Shown: positions 18,588 through 26,154 of the stretch, piece by piece
How the letters are laid out: every line of letters begins with the position of its first letter
Position numbering within the stretch: the first letter of the stretch is position 1
NCBI RefSeq assembly: GCF_900102425.1
Contig: NZ_FNBT01000010.1
Coordinates: 62,001-126,000, forward strand
Direction: 5' to 3'
DNA length: 64,000 nucleotides
Source: Blastococcus aurantiacus
GTDB lineage: Bacteria; Actinomycetota; Actinomycetes; Mycobacteriales; Geodermatophilaceae
Notes under the pieces: generated by a model
What the model was told of the DNA's origin: nothing
Database searches by the model: none
What the model saw: the letters and a program-made list of their open reading frames with translations, nothing else
Program-made: the position numbers and the translations under genes

Positions 18588-19238
18588 TCACGCCTCGGCG
18601 CTCGGCAGGCTGTGCCAGGTGTCGTAGGCGACCGCGGCGGCTCCGGCGACGTCGCCGGCGGCGCAGAGCCGGATCAGCTCGTCGTGCTGGGCCACCGACT
18701 CCCGGGCCTGGAGCGAGGCGAACCGCAACCGCTCCGCCCGGCGCACGGTCGGCGTGAACTGTTCGAGGACCGTCTCCAGCGCCCGGTTGCCGGCGATGCG
18801 CACGAGCACGCCGTGCAGCTCGTCGTCGGCGAGCAGGGCCTGCTCGGCATCGCCGGAAGCCAGGGCCGCGGCGAAGCGCCGGTTGGCGTCGCGCATGGCG
18901 GCGACGTCGGCCCCGGTGAGGGCGGGCACCGACTCGCGTACGGCGACCTCGTGCATCGCGGCGACCACGTCGCGGGCGTCCCGGACGGCGCGGGCATCCA
19001 GCGTGCTCACGACCGTGGAGCGGCCCGGCTGGGCCTGGACCAGGCCCCCCTGCGCGAGGCGCAGCAACGCCTCGCGGACCGGGGTCCGGCTGACCCCGAG
19101 CCAGCCCGCGAGCTCCAGGTCCCGGAGCTGCTCGCCGGGAGCGAAGGTGCCGTCGACGATCGCGTCGCGGAGGCGGCGGTAGACGTCGTCTCGGAGCAGG
19201 CCGCGGTCGAGGCCCGGGCCGGACAGGGGGATCGGCAC
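18588..19238 (-). CDS. GntR-family regulator, FCD subgroup
   Basis: 216 residues from GTG 19238 with AGGAGG ideally placed 7 bases upstream. The winged helix (about 15-75) shows YRRLRDAIVDGTFAPGEQL and LAGWLGVSRTPVREALLRL, typical of GntR. The C-terminal FCD domain (about 85-210) has the expected metal or ligand residues in DDELHGVLVRIAGN, QHDELIRL and YDTWHSL. These regulators usually repress catabolic genes and sense a carboxylate. An ATGCAATATATCGCAT-type operator lies between it and the divergent hydrolase gene, consistent with shared control. Confidence 0.92.
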   Translation of the reverse strand: MPIPLSGPGLDRGLLRDDVYRRLRDAIVDGTFAPGEQLRDLELAGWLGVSRTPVREALLRLAQGGLVQAQPGRSTVVSTLDARAVRDARDVVAAMHEVAVRESVPALTGADVAAMRDANRRFAAALASGDAEQALLADDELHGVLVRIAGNRALETVLEQFTPTVRRAERLRFASLQARESVAQHDELIRLCAAGDVAGAAAVAYDTWHSLPSAEA

Positions 19239-19316
19239 GGGAAGACCTCCTGGTCGGACGCCCGCAGAGCGGAACGAGGAAGAGCGGAACGGGACCTTCC
19301 CGGCTGCCGTCGGGAG

Positions 19317-19332
19317 ATGCAATATATCGCAT
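19317..19332. promoter_or_regulatory. FCD-GntR operator palindrome
   Basis: ATGCAATATATCGCAT is a 16-base near-perfect palindrome (two mismatched positions, at one pair) of the TGCnATATATnGCA kind bound by FCD-GntR regulators. It is the only AT-rich patch between the divergent gntR (start 19238) and hydrolase (start 19416) genes. It overlaps likely -10 sequence (TATATT on the minus strand). Confidence 0.6.
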
Positions 19333-19415
19333 ACCGACGGTGCTGACGGGGAGCGCTCGACGGGGCGCGACCGGACGGGCGACGACGGGTCGCCCGCGGA
19401 TCTGGAGGAGATGTC

Positions 19416-20159
19416 ATGACCAGCAGCACGCTCGACCCCCGCACGGACCTGCCCACGGTGGTGCTCGTGCACGGGGCGTTCGCGGACTCGTCGAGCTGGA
19501 ACGGCGTGATCGCCCAGCTCCGGCGCGACGGCTATCCGGTGATAGCGGTGGCCAACCCGCTGCGCTCCCTGGCCGGCGACGCGGAGTTCCTGCGCGACGT
19601 CCTGGACGGCGTGGGCGGGCCGGTCGTCCTGGCCGGCCACTCCTACGGCGGCAGCGTGATGAGCGAGGCTGCCGACGGTCACCCGCAGGTGGTGGCGCTG
19701 GTGTACGTCGCCAGTTTCCTGCTCGACGAGGGCGAGAGCACCGGTGAGCTCGCCGGGAAGTACCCGGGCAACGAGCTCGGGTCGGCGCTGCGGCCGGTGC
19801 CGGTGCGGAGCCCGGGCGGGCAGACCGTCGACGACCTCTACATCGAGCAGGAGAAGTTCCAGGCGATCTTCGCAGCGGACGTGCCTGCCGACGCTGCCGC
19901 GCTGATGGCCGTCACGCAGCGGCCGATCCTGGGTGACGCCCTGGCGGACAAGGCGACGAAGGCAGCCTGGAAGACCATCCCGTCCTGGACGCTCGTGACG
20001 GCGGAGGACCTGGCCGTGCCGGCGGAGGCACAGCGGTTCATGGCGGAGCGGGCGTCGTCGACGGTCGTCGAGGTCGACGCGTCGCACGCGGTGACCGTCT
20101 CCCGTCCCGTCGCGGTCGCACGGCTGATCGACGAGGCGGCCCGCGCGACGGCTGCGTGA
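19416..20159 (+). CDS. alpha/beta hydrolase
   Basis: 247 residues with GGAGGAG upstream of the ATG. The fold signature is VLVHGAFADSSSWNG (oxyanion HG) followed by the nucleophile elbow LAGHSYGGS with S76. The acid is probably the Asp in TAEDLAVP and the base is the His in DASHAVTVSRP. It belongs to the salicylate-esterase/EstC-like branch of cytosolic alpha/beta hydrolases (ester or lactone hydrolysis); the substrate is unknown. It is divergent from and probably controlled by the FCD-GntR regulator through the palindrome between them. Confidence 0.88.
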   Translation: MTSSTLDPRTDLPTVVLVHGAFADSSSWNGVIAQLRRDGYPVIAVANPLRSLAGDAEFLRDVLDGVGGPVVLAGHSYGGSVMSEAADGHPQVVALVYVASFLLDEGESTGELAGKYPGNELGSALRPVPVRSPGGQTVDDLYIEQEKFQAIFAADVPADAAALMAVTQRPILGDALADKATKAAWKTIPSWTLVTAEDLAVPAEAQRFMAERASSTVVEVDASHAVTVSRPVAVARLIDEAARATAA

Positions 20160-20217
20160 TCCCGGCCGGGCGGCGCCGCCCTCTCAGGGGGCCGCCCGCA
20201 CGGGTCCGGGAGGTCCC

Positions 20218-20898
20218 ATGCAGGTGCTCGACCTGATCGGTGTGTTCGCCTTCGCGGTGTCCGGGGCGCTTCTGGCGATCGATCGCGACTTCGACGTCGT
20301 GGGCATCGCGATCCTGGCGGTGGTCACCGCGCTGGGCGGCGGCATCCTCCGCGACCTCGTGCTGGGGGACACGCCGCCGCCGGCGTTCACCGAGTGGCCC
20401 TACCTGGTCGTCGCGCTGGCCGCGGCCGCCCTCACGGCGCTCGCACCCCGCGGTTCCGCCCGGCTGGGACGTCCCCTGCTGGTCTTCGACGCGGCCGGTC
20501 TGGGGCTGTTCGGCGTGGCGGGCACGGAGAAGGCCCTGGAGCACGGCCTCGACCCGGTGGCGGCGGCCTGCCTCGGGATGACGACGGCGGTGGGCGGCGG
20601 GGTGCTGCGGGACGTCATCGCCCGTGAGGTGCCCGCGCTGGTCCGGGCGGGCTCCGAGCTCTACGCGGTGCCGGCGCTGGCCGGGGCCCTCGTCGTCGCC
20701 ACCGCGTCGTCCCTCGGCGTCGGCAGCCCGGCGATGGGTGCAGGGGTCGCCGCTGCCGTCTTCGTCGTCCGGGTGATCGCCCTGCGGCGCCACTGGCACG
20801 GGCCCCGTGCGCGCGGGCGCCGCAACCCGCGTCGAGGGGGCAGGATCCGTCCCGGGGCGCTGCCGCGCACCGCAGGGACGACCGAGGAGGCTCCGTGA
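20218..20898 (+). CDS. TRIC (UPF0126/YadS) cation-channel family membrane protein
   Basis: 226 residues, Shine-Dalgarno GGGAGG before ATG 20218. Two repeated units of three helices, the bacterial TRIC pattern: GVFAFAVSGALLAI with TALGGGILRDLVLGDTPP in the first, and LGLFGVAGTEKALEHG with GGGVLRDVIAREVP in the second. The GGGxxRD motifs are the conserved kinked helices. Bacterial homologues form trimeric monovalent-cation channels, although some are annotated as glycine transporters. It ends with a basic tail and overlaps the next start (GTGA). Confidence 0.92.
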   Translation: MQVLDLIGVFAFAVSGALLAIDRDFDVVGIAILAVVTALGGGILRDLVLGDTPPPAFTEWPYLVVALAAAALTALAPRGSARLGRPLLVFDAAGLGLFGVAGTEKALEHGLDPVAAACLGMTTAVGGGVLRDVIAREVPALVRAGSELYAVPALAGALVVATASSLGVGSPAMGAGVAAAVFVVRVIALRRHWHGPRARGRRNPRRGGRIRPGALPRTAGTTEEAP

Positions 20899-21293
20899 TC
20901 GACGACCTGATCGCCCGCTGGCACCGCTACATGGACGGCGAGCTCGCGGGCGGGCTGGACGAGCTGCTCGCCGACGACGTCGTCTTCTACTCGCCGGTGG
21001 TCTTCACGCCGCAGCGAGGCAAGGAGATCACGACGCAGTACCTCGCGGCGGCGTCCCGGGCGCTGGGCGGGGATGACGGAGGCACCTTCCGGTACACGAA
21101 GGAGGTCGTCTCCGGGAACACCGCGGTGCTCGAGTTCGAGACGAGCGTGGACGGCAAGTACGTCAACGGCGTCGACATCGTCACCTGCGACGACGGCGGC
21201 CGGATCGTCGAGTTCCGCGTCATGATCCGGCCGCTGCAGGCGATCCAGGCCGTGCACGAGCAGATGGGGCGGATGCTGGCCGCCGGCGGCTGA
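20895..21293 (+). CDS. SnoaL-like/NTF2-fold protein
   Basis: 132 residues from GTG 20895, with GAGGAGG four bases upstream and a GTGA overlap with the TRIC gene. The N-terminal helix IDDLIARWHRYMDG is followed by LLADDVVFYSPVVFTPQRGKE and alternating strands ending in IVEFRVMIRPLQAIQAVHEQMG. This is the NTF2-like fold found in ketosteroid-isomerase-type and polyketide-cyclase-like proteins. It shares no close sequence with the MerR-controlled SnoaL protein at 18.2 kb. Function unknown. Confidence 0.75.
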   Translation: MIDDLIARWHRYMDGELAGGLDELLADDVVFYSPVVFTPQRGKEITTQYLAAASRALGGDDGGTFRYTKEVVSGNTAVLEFETSVDGKYVNGVDIVTCDDGGRIVEFRVMIRPLQAIQAVHEQMGRMLAAGG

Positions 21294-21315
21294 GGGCGCG
21301 TCCGATCGCCGCTGC

Positions 21316-21519
21316 TCAGACCTCCACAGCGGTGCCGCAGATGCCGCAGACCTCCAGCCGCCGTCGTCCCCAGCGGGCGATCGGGATGAAGAAGACGGTG
21401 ATCTGCTTGACCATGCGGACGCGCGCCCACGGCGTGGTGTTCCCGCAGTTCGGGCAGGTGCGCACCTCCCCGGGGCCGAGGTCCTGTTCCTTGGTCCCGA
21501 ACCCGAAGAGGAAGAACAT
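21316..21519 (-). CDS. small zinc-ribbon protein
   Basis: 67 residues from ATG 21519: MFFLFGFGTKEQDLG, then CPNCGN and CGICGT, two CxxC knuckles about 35 residues apart, with a hydrophobic stretch ITVFFIPIARWG between them. This is the zinc-ribbon_15-like family of small actinobacterial proteins of unknown role, possibly membrane-associated. A longer frame from 21663 is open but overlaps the coding 44-residue ORF on the other strand, so I prefer the short form. Confidence 0.72.
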   Translation of the reverse strand: MFFLFGFGTKEQDLGPGEVRTCPNCGNTTPWARVRMVKQITVFFIPIARWGRRRLEVCGICGTAVEV

Positions 21520-21594
21520 CCCGCCACCGTAGGCCCCGGACCCGCCGGTGCCCTCGACGGGCGGACCTCCGGGGGCCGGGGCACAGTCGTGGGC

Positions 21595-21729
21595 ATGACG
21601 GACGCGGAGCGCACCCCCGGGGTCGAGCAGCAGCTGGCGCAGGAACTGGACCCGGCTCGGCATGCGAAGCCCTCCGAGGGCGTCCCCCAGGACCTGGCGG
21701 ACGACGAGGACGACCCCGCCCCGGCGTGA
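21595..21729 (+). CDS. 44-residue acidic small protein coupled to patatin
   Basis: ATG 21595 to TGA 21729 encodes 44 residues: MTDAERTPGVEQQLAQELD, ARHAKPSEGVPQD, then an acidic tail LADDEDDPAPA. Codons are strongly G/C at position three. Its last four bases overlap the GTG start of the patatin gene (GTGA), the arrangement of real coupled genes in this genome. It has no membrane segment or cysteine. CACAGT ends 7 bases before the ATG and could be a leaderless -10. I recognise no named family; it may be an accessory peptide or a translational leader of the phospholipase. Confidence 0.55.
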   Translation: MTDAERTPGVEQQLAQELDPARHAKPSEGVPQDLADDEDDPAPA

Positions 21730-22580
21730 CGGGAGCCCCCAGCCATACGGCGTTCGTCCTCGGGGGCGGGGGAGTGCTGGGCGCAGCCGAGGTCGGGATG
21801 CTCCAGGCCCTGGTCGAGCGCGGTGTCCGCCCCGACCTGGTCGTGGGCACGTCGGTGGGTGCCATCAACGGTGCGTTCGTGGCCGCCGACCCGGGGCCCG
21901 GCACCGTGGACCGGCTGCGTGCCGTGTGGGAGGAACTGGCCGCCGCACGGATCTTCGGCGGATCGGTGCTGTCCCGGGTCGGCACGCTCGTGCGGACCCG
22001 GACGCACCTGCACTCCCGCGAGCCGCTGCGGGACCTCCTCGAGGCGCACCTCCCGGTGCGGACCTTCGCCGAGCTGCAGGTGCCGTTCCAGTGCGTCGCG
22101 GCGAGCATCGAGCGGGCCGCTGAGCGCTGGTTCTCCGACGGGGCGCTGGTCGAGGCCGTGCTGGCCTCCTCCGCCGTCCCCGGGCTCCTGCCACCGGTCG
22201 AACTGGACGGCGAGCACTACCTGGACGGAGGACTCGTGCACAGCATCCCCGTCGGCCGGGCCGTCGCCCTGGGCGCCGACACGATCTACGTGCTCCACGT
22301 CGGGCGGATCGACCGCCCCCTGCGCCCGCCCACCCGACCGTGGGAGGTCGCGACCGTGGCCTTCGAGATTGCCCGCCGGCACCGGTTCGCCGCGGATCTG
22401 GCGACGCTCCCGCCGGGCGTCACCGTGCACGTGCTGCCGGCGGGGGACCCGGCTCCGCCGGGAGCCGCCAACCTCCGCTACCGCGACTTCTCCGCCGTGC
22501 CGGCCAGGATCGACCGGGCGCACGCCGCGGCCCGCCACCACCTCGACGCTCTGGACGCGTCCCCGGACGGCGGTGTCTGA
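21726..22580 (+). CDS. patatin-like phospholipase
   Basis: 284 residues. The glycine-rich oxyanion loop VLGGGGVLGAAEVGML is followed by the nucleophile motif GTSVG with S43 and the dyad Asp D167 in YLDGGLVHSIP, a complete Ser-Asp catalytic dyad. No signal peptide. The enzyme would deacylate phospholipids or other acyl esters at the inner membrane face. The next gene, an acyltransferase-like membrane protein, begins directly after its stop, so the pair could turn over and rebuild acyl-glycerols. Confidence 0.92.
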   Translation: MTGAPSHTAFVLGGGGVLGAAEVGMLQALVERGVRPDLVVGTSVGAINGAFVAADPGPGTVDRLRAVWEELAAARIFGGSVLSRVGTLVRTRTHLHSREPLRDLLEAHLPVRTFAELQVPFQCVAASIERAAERWFSDGALVEAVLASSAVPGLLPPVELDGEHYLDGGLVHSIPVGRAVALGADTIYVLHVGRIDRPLRPPTRPWEVATVAFEIARRHRFAADLATLPPGVTVHVLPAGDPAPPGAANLRYRDFSAVPARIDRAHAAARHHLDALDASPDGGV

Positions 22581-23633
22581 GTGCTGCCGCCCCGCCGCGT
22601 CCGCCGGATCACCGGTCCACTGCTCCTCGCAGCCCTGGTTGCCGGGGTCGCCCTGTTGCCGCTCCTCGTCGTCGTCGCGCTGGTCGTCTCGGTGTGGCTG
22701 CCCGGGCGCTGGCGCGCGCTGCGGGTGCTGGCCTTCGCGCTGGTCTACCTGGCGCTCGAGGTCGGGGCGCTGGTGGCCGCCGGCGTGCTGTGGGTGCTCA
22801 GCGGGCTCGGCCGCCGCCTGCACACCAGCGTCTTCGAGGCGGCCCACTACACCGTCCTGCGGCTGGTCCTCGACGCGCTGATGCGGTCGGCGCAGCGACT
22901 CTTCGCCCTGCGGCTGGTCACCGACGGGGAGTCCTGGTCACCGCTGGACGACGGGATCCCCGGGTCGACGAACGCGATGGTCGTGCTCTCGCGGCACGCG
23001 GGGCCCGGCGACTCCTTCCTGCTCGTGCACACGCTGATGAACCGCGACCACCTGCGCCGTCCGCGGATCGTGCTGAAGGACGTCCTGCAGCTCGACCCGT
23101 TGATCGACGTCCACCTGAACCGGCTGCCCAACCACTTCGTCTCGTCCGGCCCGGGGGCCGGGGAGCGGTCCGAGGCGGCGATCGCCGAGCTGGCCCGCAC
23201 CCTGGGGGACGAGGACGCGCTCCTGATCTTCCCGGAGGGCGCGAACTTCACCCCGGGGCGCCGGACGCGCGCCATCCAGCGGCTCCGCGACCGCGGGCTG
23301 CGGTCGGCGGTCGCCCGGGCCGAGGCGATGCAGCGCGTGCTGCCCCCGCGGCCGGGCGGGGTCGCGGCGGCGGTGACGGCGGCTCCGCACGCGGACGTCG
23401 TCTTCGTCGCGCACACCGGCCTGGAGCACCTGAGCACGATGCGGGACGTGTGGCGCGGGCTGCCGATGGACAAGACGCTGCACCTGCGGTGGTGGTTCGT
23501 CCCCGCCGCCGAGGTGCCCAGGGAGGAAGCGGAGCTGACCGCCTGGCTGTTCGGGTGGTGGGAGACGATCGACGCCTGGATCACCACCACCTCGGCCGCG
23601 TCACCGCCGACCGACACCGCGGAGCAGCCATGA
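22581..23633 (+). CDS. PlsC-like 1-acylglycerol-phosphate acyltransferase family membrane protein
   Basis: 350 residues from a GTG that follows the patatin stop without a gap. Two long N-terminal hydrophobic helices (about 10-75) anchor it. The soluble part has an HxxxxD-type motif in SRHAGPGDSFLL, RIVLKDVLQLDP as substrate-side region, and FPEGANFTPGRR, equivalent to the FPEGT block of PlsC. These are the conserved acyltransferase blocks, though the spacing is longer than in the short PlsC enzymes. The substrate may be lysophosphatidate or a polyprenyl/glycolipid. It overlaps the following thiolase-like gene by ATGA. Confidence 0.82.
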   Translation: MLPPRRVRRITGPLLLAALVAGVALLPLLVVVALVVSVWLPGRWRALRVLAFALVYLALEVGALVAAGVLWVLSGLGRRLHTSVFEAAHYTVLRLVLDALMRSAQRLFALRLVTDGESWSPLDDGIPGSTNAMVVLSRHAGPGDSFLLVHTLMNRDHLRRPRIVLKDVLQLDPLIDVHLNRLPNHFVSSGPGAGERSEAAIAELARTLGDEDALLIFPEGANFTPGRRTRAIQRLRDRGLRSAVARAEAMQRVLPPRPGGVAAAVTAAPHADVVFVAHTGLEHLSTMRDVWRGLPMDKTLHLRWWFVPAAEVPREEAELTAWLFGWWETIDAWITTTSAASPPTDTAEQP

Positions 23634-25198
23634 CCCCCGCCGACCTCGACCCGCGCACCCCCGTCCTCGTGGGTGTCGGGCAGTCCTCCGAGCGCATCGA
23701 CAGCCCCGGCTACCGCGGCCTGTCCGCGGTCGACCTGGCCGCCGCAGCAGCCCGCGAGGCGCTCGCGGACACCGGGGCCGCTCCCGAGGTCGTCGCCGCG
23801 GCCGTCGACACCGTGGCCGGTGTCCGGCAGTTCGAGATCTCCTCGCCGGGGGCGTCGGCGCCGCTGGGCAGGTCGGACAACTACCCCCGCTCGGTCGCCG
23901 GCCGGATCGGGGCCGCGCCACGGCGGGCGGTGCTGGAGGTGGTCGGCGGCCAGTCGCCCCAGCACCTGGTCAACGAGTTCGCCGCCACCATCGCCGCCGG
24001 CGGGGCCGAGGTCGTCCTGCTGTTCGGCTCCGAGGCGATCTCCACGGCACGGCACCTCGCGGCGGCGGCGGACCGTCCCGACTTCACCGAGCACGTGGCC
24101 GGGGACCTGGAGGACCGCGGCTACGCGCTGGAGGGGCTGTTCCCTCCGCGTGCGGGTGAGTACGGGGTGGCCGGCGCGCCGGCGATGTACGCGCTCTACG
24201 AGAACGCCCGCCGGGCCCGCCTCGGCGTGCCGCGCGAGGAGTACGCCCGGGGGATGGGGGAGCTGTTCGCCCCGTTCACGCGCGTGGCCGCGAAGAACCC
24301 GCACGCGTCGGCGCCGGTCGAGCGGGACGCGCTCGAGCTGATCACCCCGACGGAGGCGAACCGGCCGATCGCCGACCCGTACCCCCGCTACCTGGTCTCG
24401 CGCGACCAGGTGAACCAGGGGGCGGCGGTCCTGCTCGTGTCGGTGGCGGCGGCGCGGCGGCTCGGCGTCCCGCAGGAGAAGTGGGTGTTCCTGCACGGGC
24501 ACGCCGACCTGCGCGAGCGGGACCCCCTCGACCGTGCCGACCTCGGCAGCAGCCCGGCGTCGGTGCTCGCGGCCCGGCACGCGCTCGAGGTCGCCGGCGT
24601 GGGGGTCGACGACGTGACGACGTTCGACTTCTACAGCTGCTTCCCCGTCGCCGTCTCCGCCACCGCGGTCGACGGTCTGGGGCTGGCCGCCGACGACCCG
24701 CGCGGGCTGACCCTCACCGGCGGGCTGCCGTTCTTCGGCGGCGCCGGCAACAACTACTCCATGCACGCCATCGCCGAGACGGTGCAGCGGGCACGCACCG
24801 CACCCGGCTCCTTCGGGTTCGTCGGCGCCAACGGCGGCATGCTGAGCAAGTACTCGGCGGGGGTCTACTCGACCGCGCCGGTGGCGTGGCGGCCCGACGA
24901 CAGCCGCGCCCTGCAGGCGGAGGTCGACGCGTGGGCCGCCCCGCCGCAGGCGGAGCGGGCCGACGGCTGGGCGACGATCGAGACGTACACGGTGACGCAC
25001 AGCCGGTCGGGCAGCCGCACCGGCGTCGTCGTCGGCCGGCTGCAGGCCGACGACCGGCGCCTTGTCGCCAGGCACGACGACGGGGACGACGAGTTCCTCG
25101 ACCTGCTGTCCACGGGTGAGCCGATCGGGCAGCGGGTGTTCGTCCGGTCCAGCGAGCGCGGGAACCGGGTCACCACGAGGAAGGTCCACCCGGCGTGA
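23630..25198 (+). CDS. thiolase-like (SCP-x/acetyl-CoA acetyltransferase family) protein
   Basis: 522 residues from ATG 23630. It opens with TPVLVGVGQSSERID and has two thiolase-fold halves. The region DVTTFDFYSCFPVAVSATAV carries a Cys, and GLPFFGGAGNNYSMHAIAE carries the conserved GGxxNNY..H block of the degradative-thiolase-like group. The usual N-terminal CxS/G nucleophile motif is absent, the equivalent region being EVVGGQSPQHLVN. It therefore belongs to the non-classical thiolase-like proteins that often act with an OB-fold partner; no such partner is present here. A role in lipid or steroid side-chain metabolism is inference. Confidence 0.8.
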   Translation: MTPADLDPRTPVLVGVGQSSERIDSPGYRGLSAVDLAAAAAREALADTGAAPEVVAAAVDTVAGVRQFEISSPGASAPLGRSDNYPRSVAGRIGAAPRRAVLEVVGGQSPQHLVNEFAATIAAGGAEVVLLFGSEAISTARHLAAAADRPDFTEHVAGDLEDRGYALEGLFPPRAGEYGVAGAPAMYALYENARRARLGVPREEYARGMGELFAPFTRVAAKNPHASAPVERDALELITPTEANRPIADPYPRYLVSRDQVNQGAAVLLVSVAAARRLGVPQEKWVFLHGHADLRERDPLDRADLGSSPASVLAARHALEVAGVGVDDVTTFDFYSCFPVAVSATAVDGLGLAADDPRGLTLTGGLPFFGGAGNNYSMHAIAETVQRARTAPGSFGFVGANGGMLSKYSAGVYSTAPVAWRPDDSRALQAEVDAWAAPPQAERADGWATIETYTVTHSRSGSRTGVVVGRLQADDRRLVARHDDGDDEFLDLLSTGEPIGQRVFVRSSERGNRVTTRKVHPA

Positions 25199-25227
25199 CC
25201 GGTGCGGCCGCTGGCAGGGTGGGGCCC

Positions 25228-26145
25228 ATGGCCGACTCCTCTTCCGTCGTCGTGGTGACCGGTGCCAACGGACTGGTGGGCGCCGCGGTGTGCCGTGCGC
25301 TCGTCGCGCGGTCGGCGCAGGTGCGCGCCGTCGTCCGCCGCGCCGGCAGCGCCCCCGCGCTCGACGGTGTCACCGAGCACGTGGGCGACTTCGCCGACGA
25401 GGTGTTCGCGGGGGAGGTCACCCGCGGCGCCGACGCGGTCGTCACCACGGTCCACCCGATGGGCTCGTCGCGGGACGAGCAGCACCGGGTGGGCGCTCAG
25501 GGCACGCCGGTGCTCGCCCGGGCCGCCCGGGACGCCGGTGTCGCCCGGCTGGTGCACGTGTCCACGGCCGGTGTCTACGACCGGTCGGCCGGCCTCGGAG
25601 ACGTCGCCGAGGACGGGGCCCTGCTGCCCGACGGCAGCGGCGCCTACCCCGACACCAAGAACGCCACCGACGCCGCGCTGGCGCAGGTGGACGGCCTCAC
25701 GACCGTGCTGGTCCGGCCGCCGGCGATCATCGGGGCGGGGGAGACCTCGGTCTGGAACACGCTGCGCCCGCGGGCGGTCCTCGGCGGCCAGCGCCGGGCG
25801 AACCCGGAGCAGACGTGGTCCTGGGTGCACGTCGACGACCTGGCGGCCTTCATCGCCGACGTCGCCACGGGCGCCGTCGCCACCGCCGACGACCCGGAGC
25901 AGGGCCCGGTCGCCGGGCGCGCGACCCCGGTCATCGTCGCGGGGGAGTCCGCGACGTGGCGGGACTACCTCGGCACGGTGACCGACGCGCTCGGGATCGC
26001 TCCCGAGTGGACCGACGAGCCGGTCTGGATCGGGCAGCTCCGCACCGACCGCGCGCGGCGGTGGGGCTGGGCGCCGCGGGTGGGCTTGGCCGACGCCCTG
26101 ACGGAGCTGAGGCAGGGCCTCAGCGCGTCGGGCCCCGTCGACTAG
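25228..26145 (+). CDS. NAD-dependent epimerase/dehydratase-type protein
   Basis: 305 residues from ATG 25228. I prefer it to GTG 25195 (which overlaps the preceding stop) because CAGGGT lies 7 bases upstream like other leaderless -10 boxes here, and the protein then starts close to the dinucleotide motif VVVTGANGLVGAAV. An atypical SDR: the Ser/Tyr/Lys part is VHVSTAGVYDRS and YPDTKNATDAAL, although the Tyr of a classical YxxxK is displaced. It probably acts on a nucleotide sugar or a similar NAD(P)H-dependent substrate. Confidence 0.8.
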   Translation: MADSSSVVVVTGANGLVGAAVCRALVARSAQVRAVVRRAGSAPALDGVTEHVGDFADEVFAGEVTRGADAVVTTVHPMGSSRDEQHRVGAQGTPVLARAARDAGVARLVHVSTAGVYDRSAGLGDVAEDGALLPDGSGAYPDTKNATDAALAQVDGLTTVLVRPPAIIGAGETSVWNTLRPRAVLGGQRRANPEQTWSWVHVDDLAAFIADVATGAVATADDPEQGPVAGRATPVIVAGESATWRDYLGTVTDALGIAPEWTDEPVWIGQLRTDRARRWGWAPRVGLADALTELRQGLSASGPVD

Positions 26146-26148
26146 GTT
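26143..26148 (+). promoter_or_regulatory. -10 box of a leaderless promoter overlapping the upstream stop
   Basis: TAGGTT, whose TAG is the stop codon of the epimerase-type gene, ends 6 bases before the ATG of the dehydrogenase at 26155. No Shine-Dalgarno is present between them. Confidence 0.5.
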
Positions 26149-26154
26149 CGAGCC

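Noticed and set aside
21520-21663. N-terminal extension of the zinc-ribbon protein to 115 residues
   Set aside because: It would overlap the coding 44-residue ORF on the other strand and adds a Pro/Gly-rich stretch unlike the family.
25195-25227. GTG start of the epimerase-type gene overlapping the previous stop
   Set aside because: Possible, but a -10-like CAGGGT 7 bases before ATG 25228 and the distance to the Rossmann motif favour the later start.
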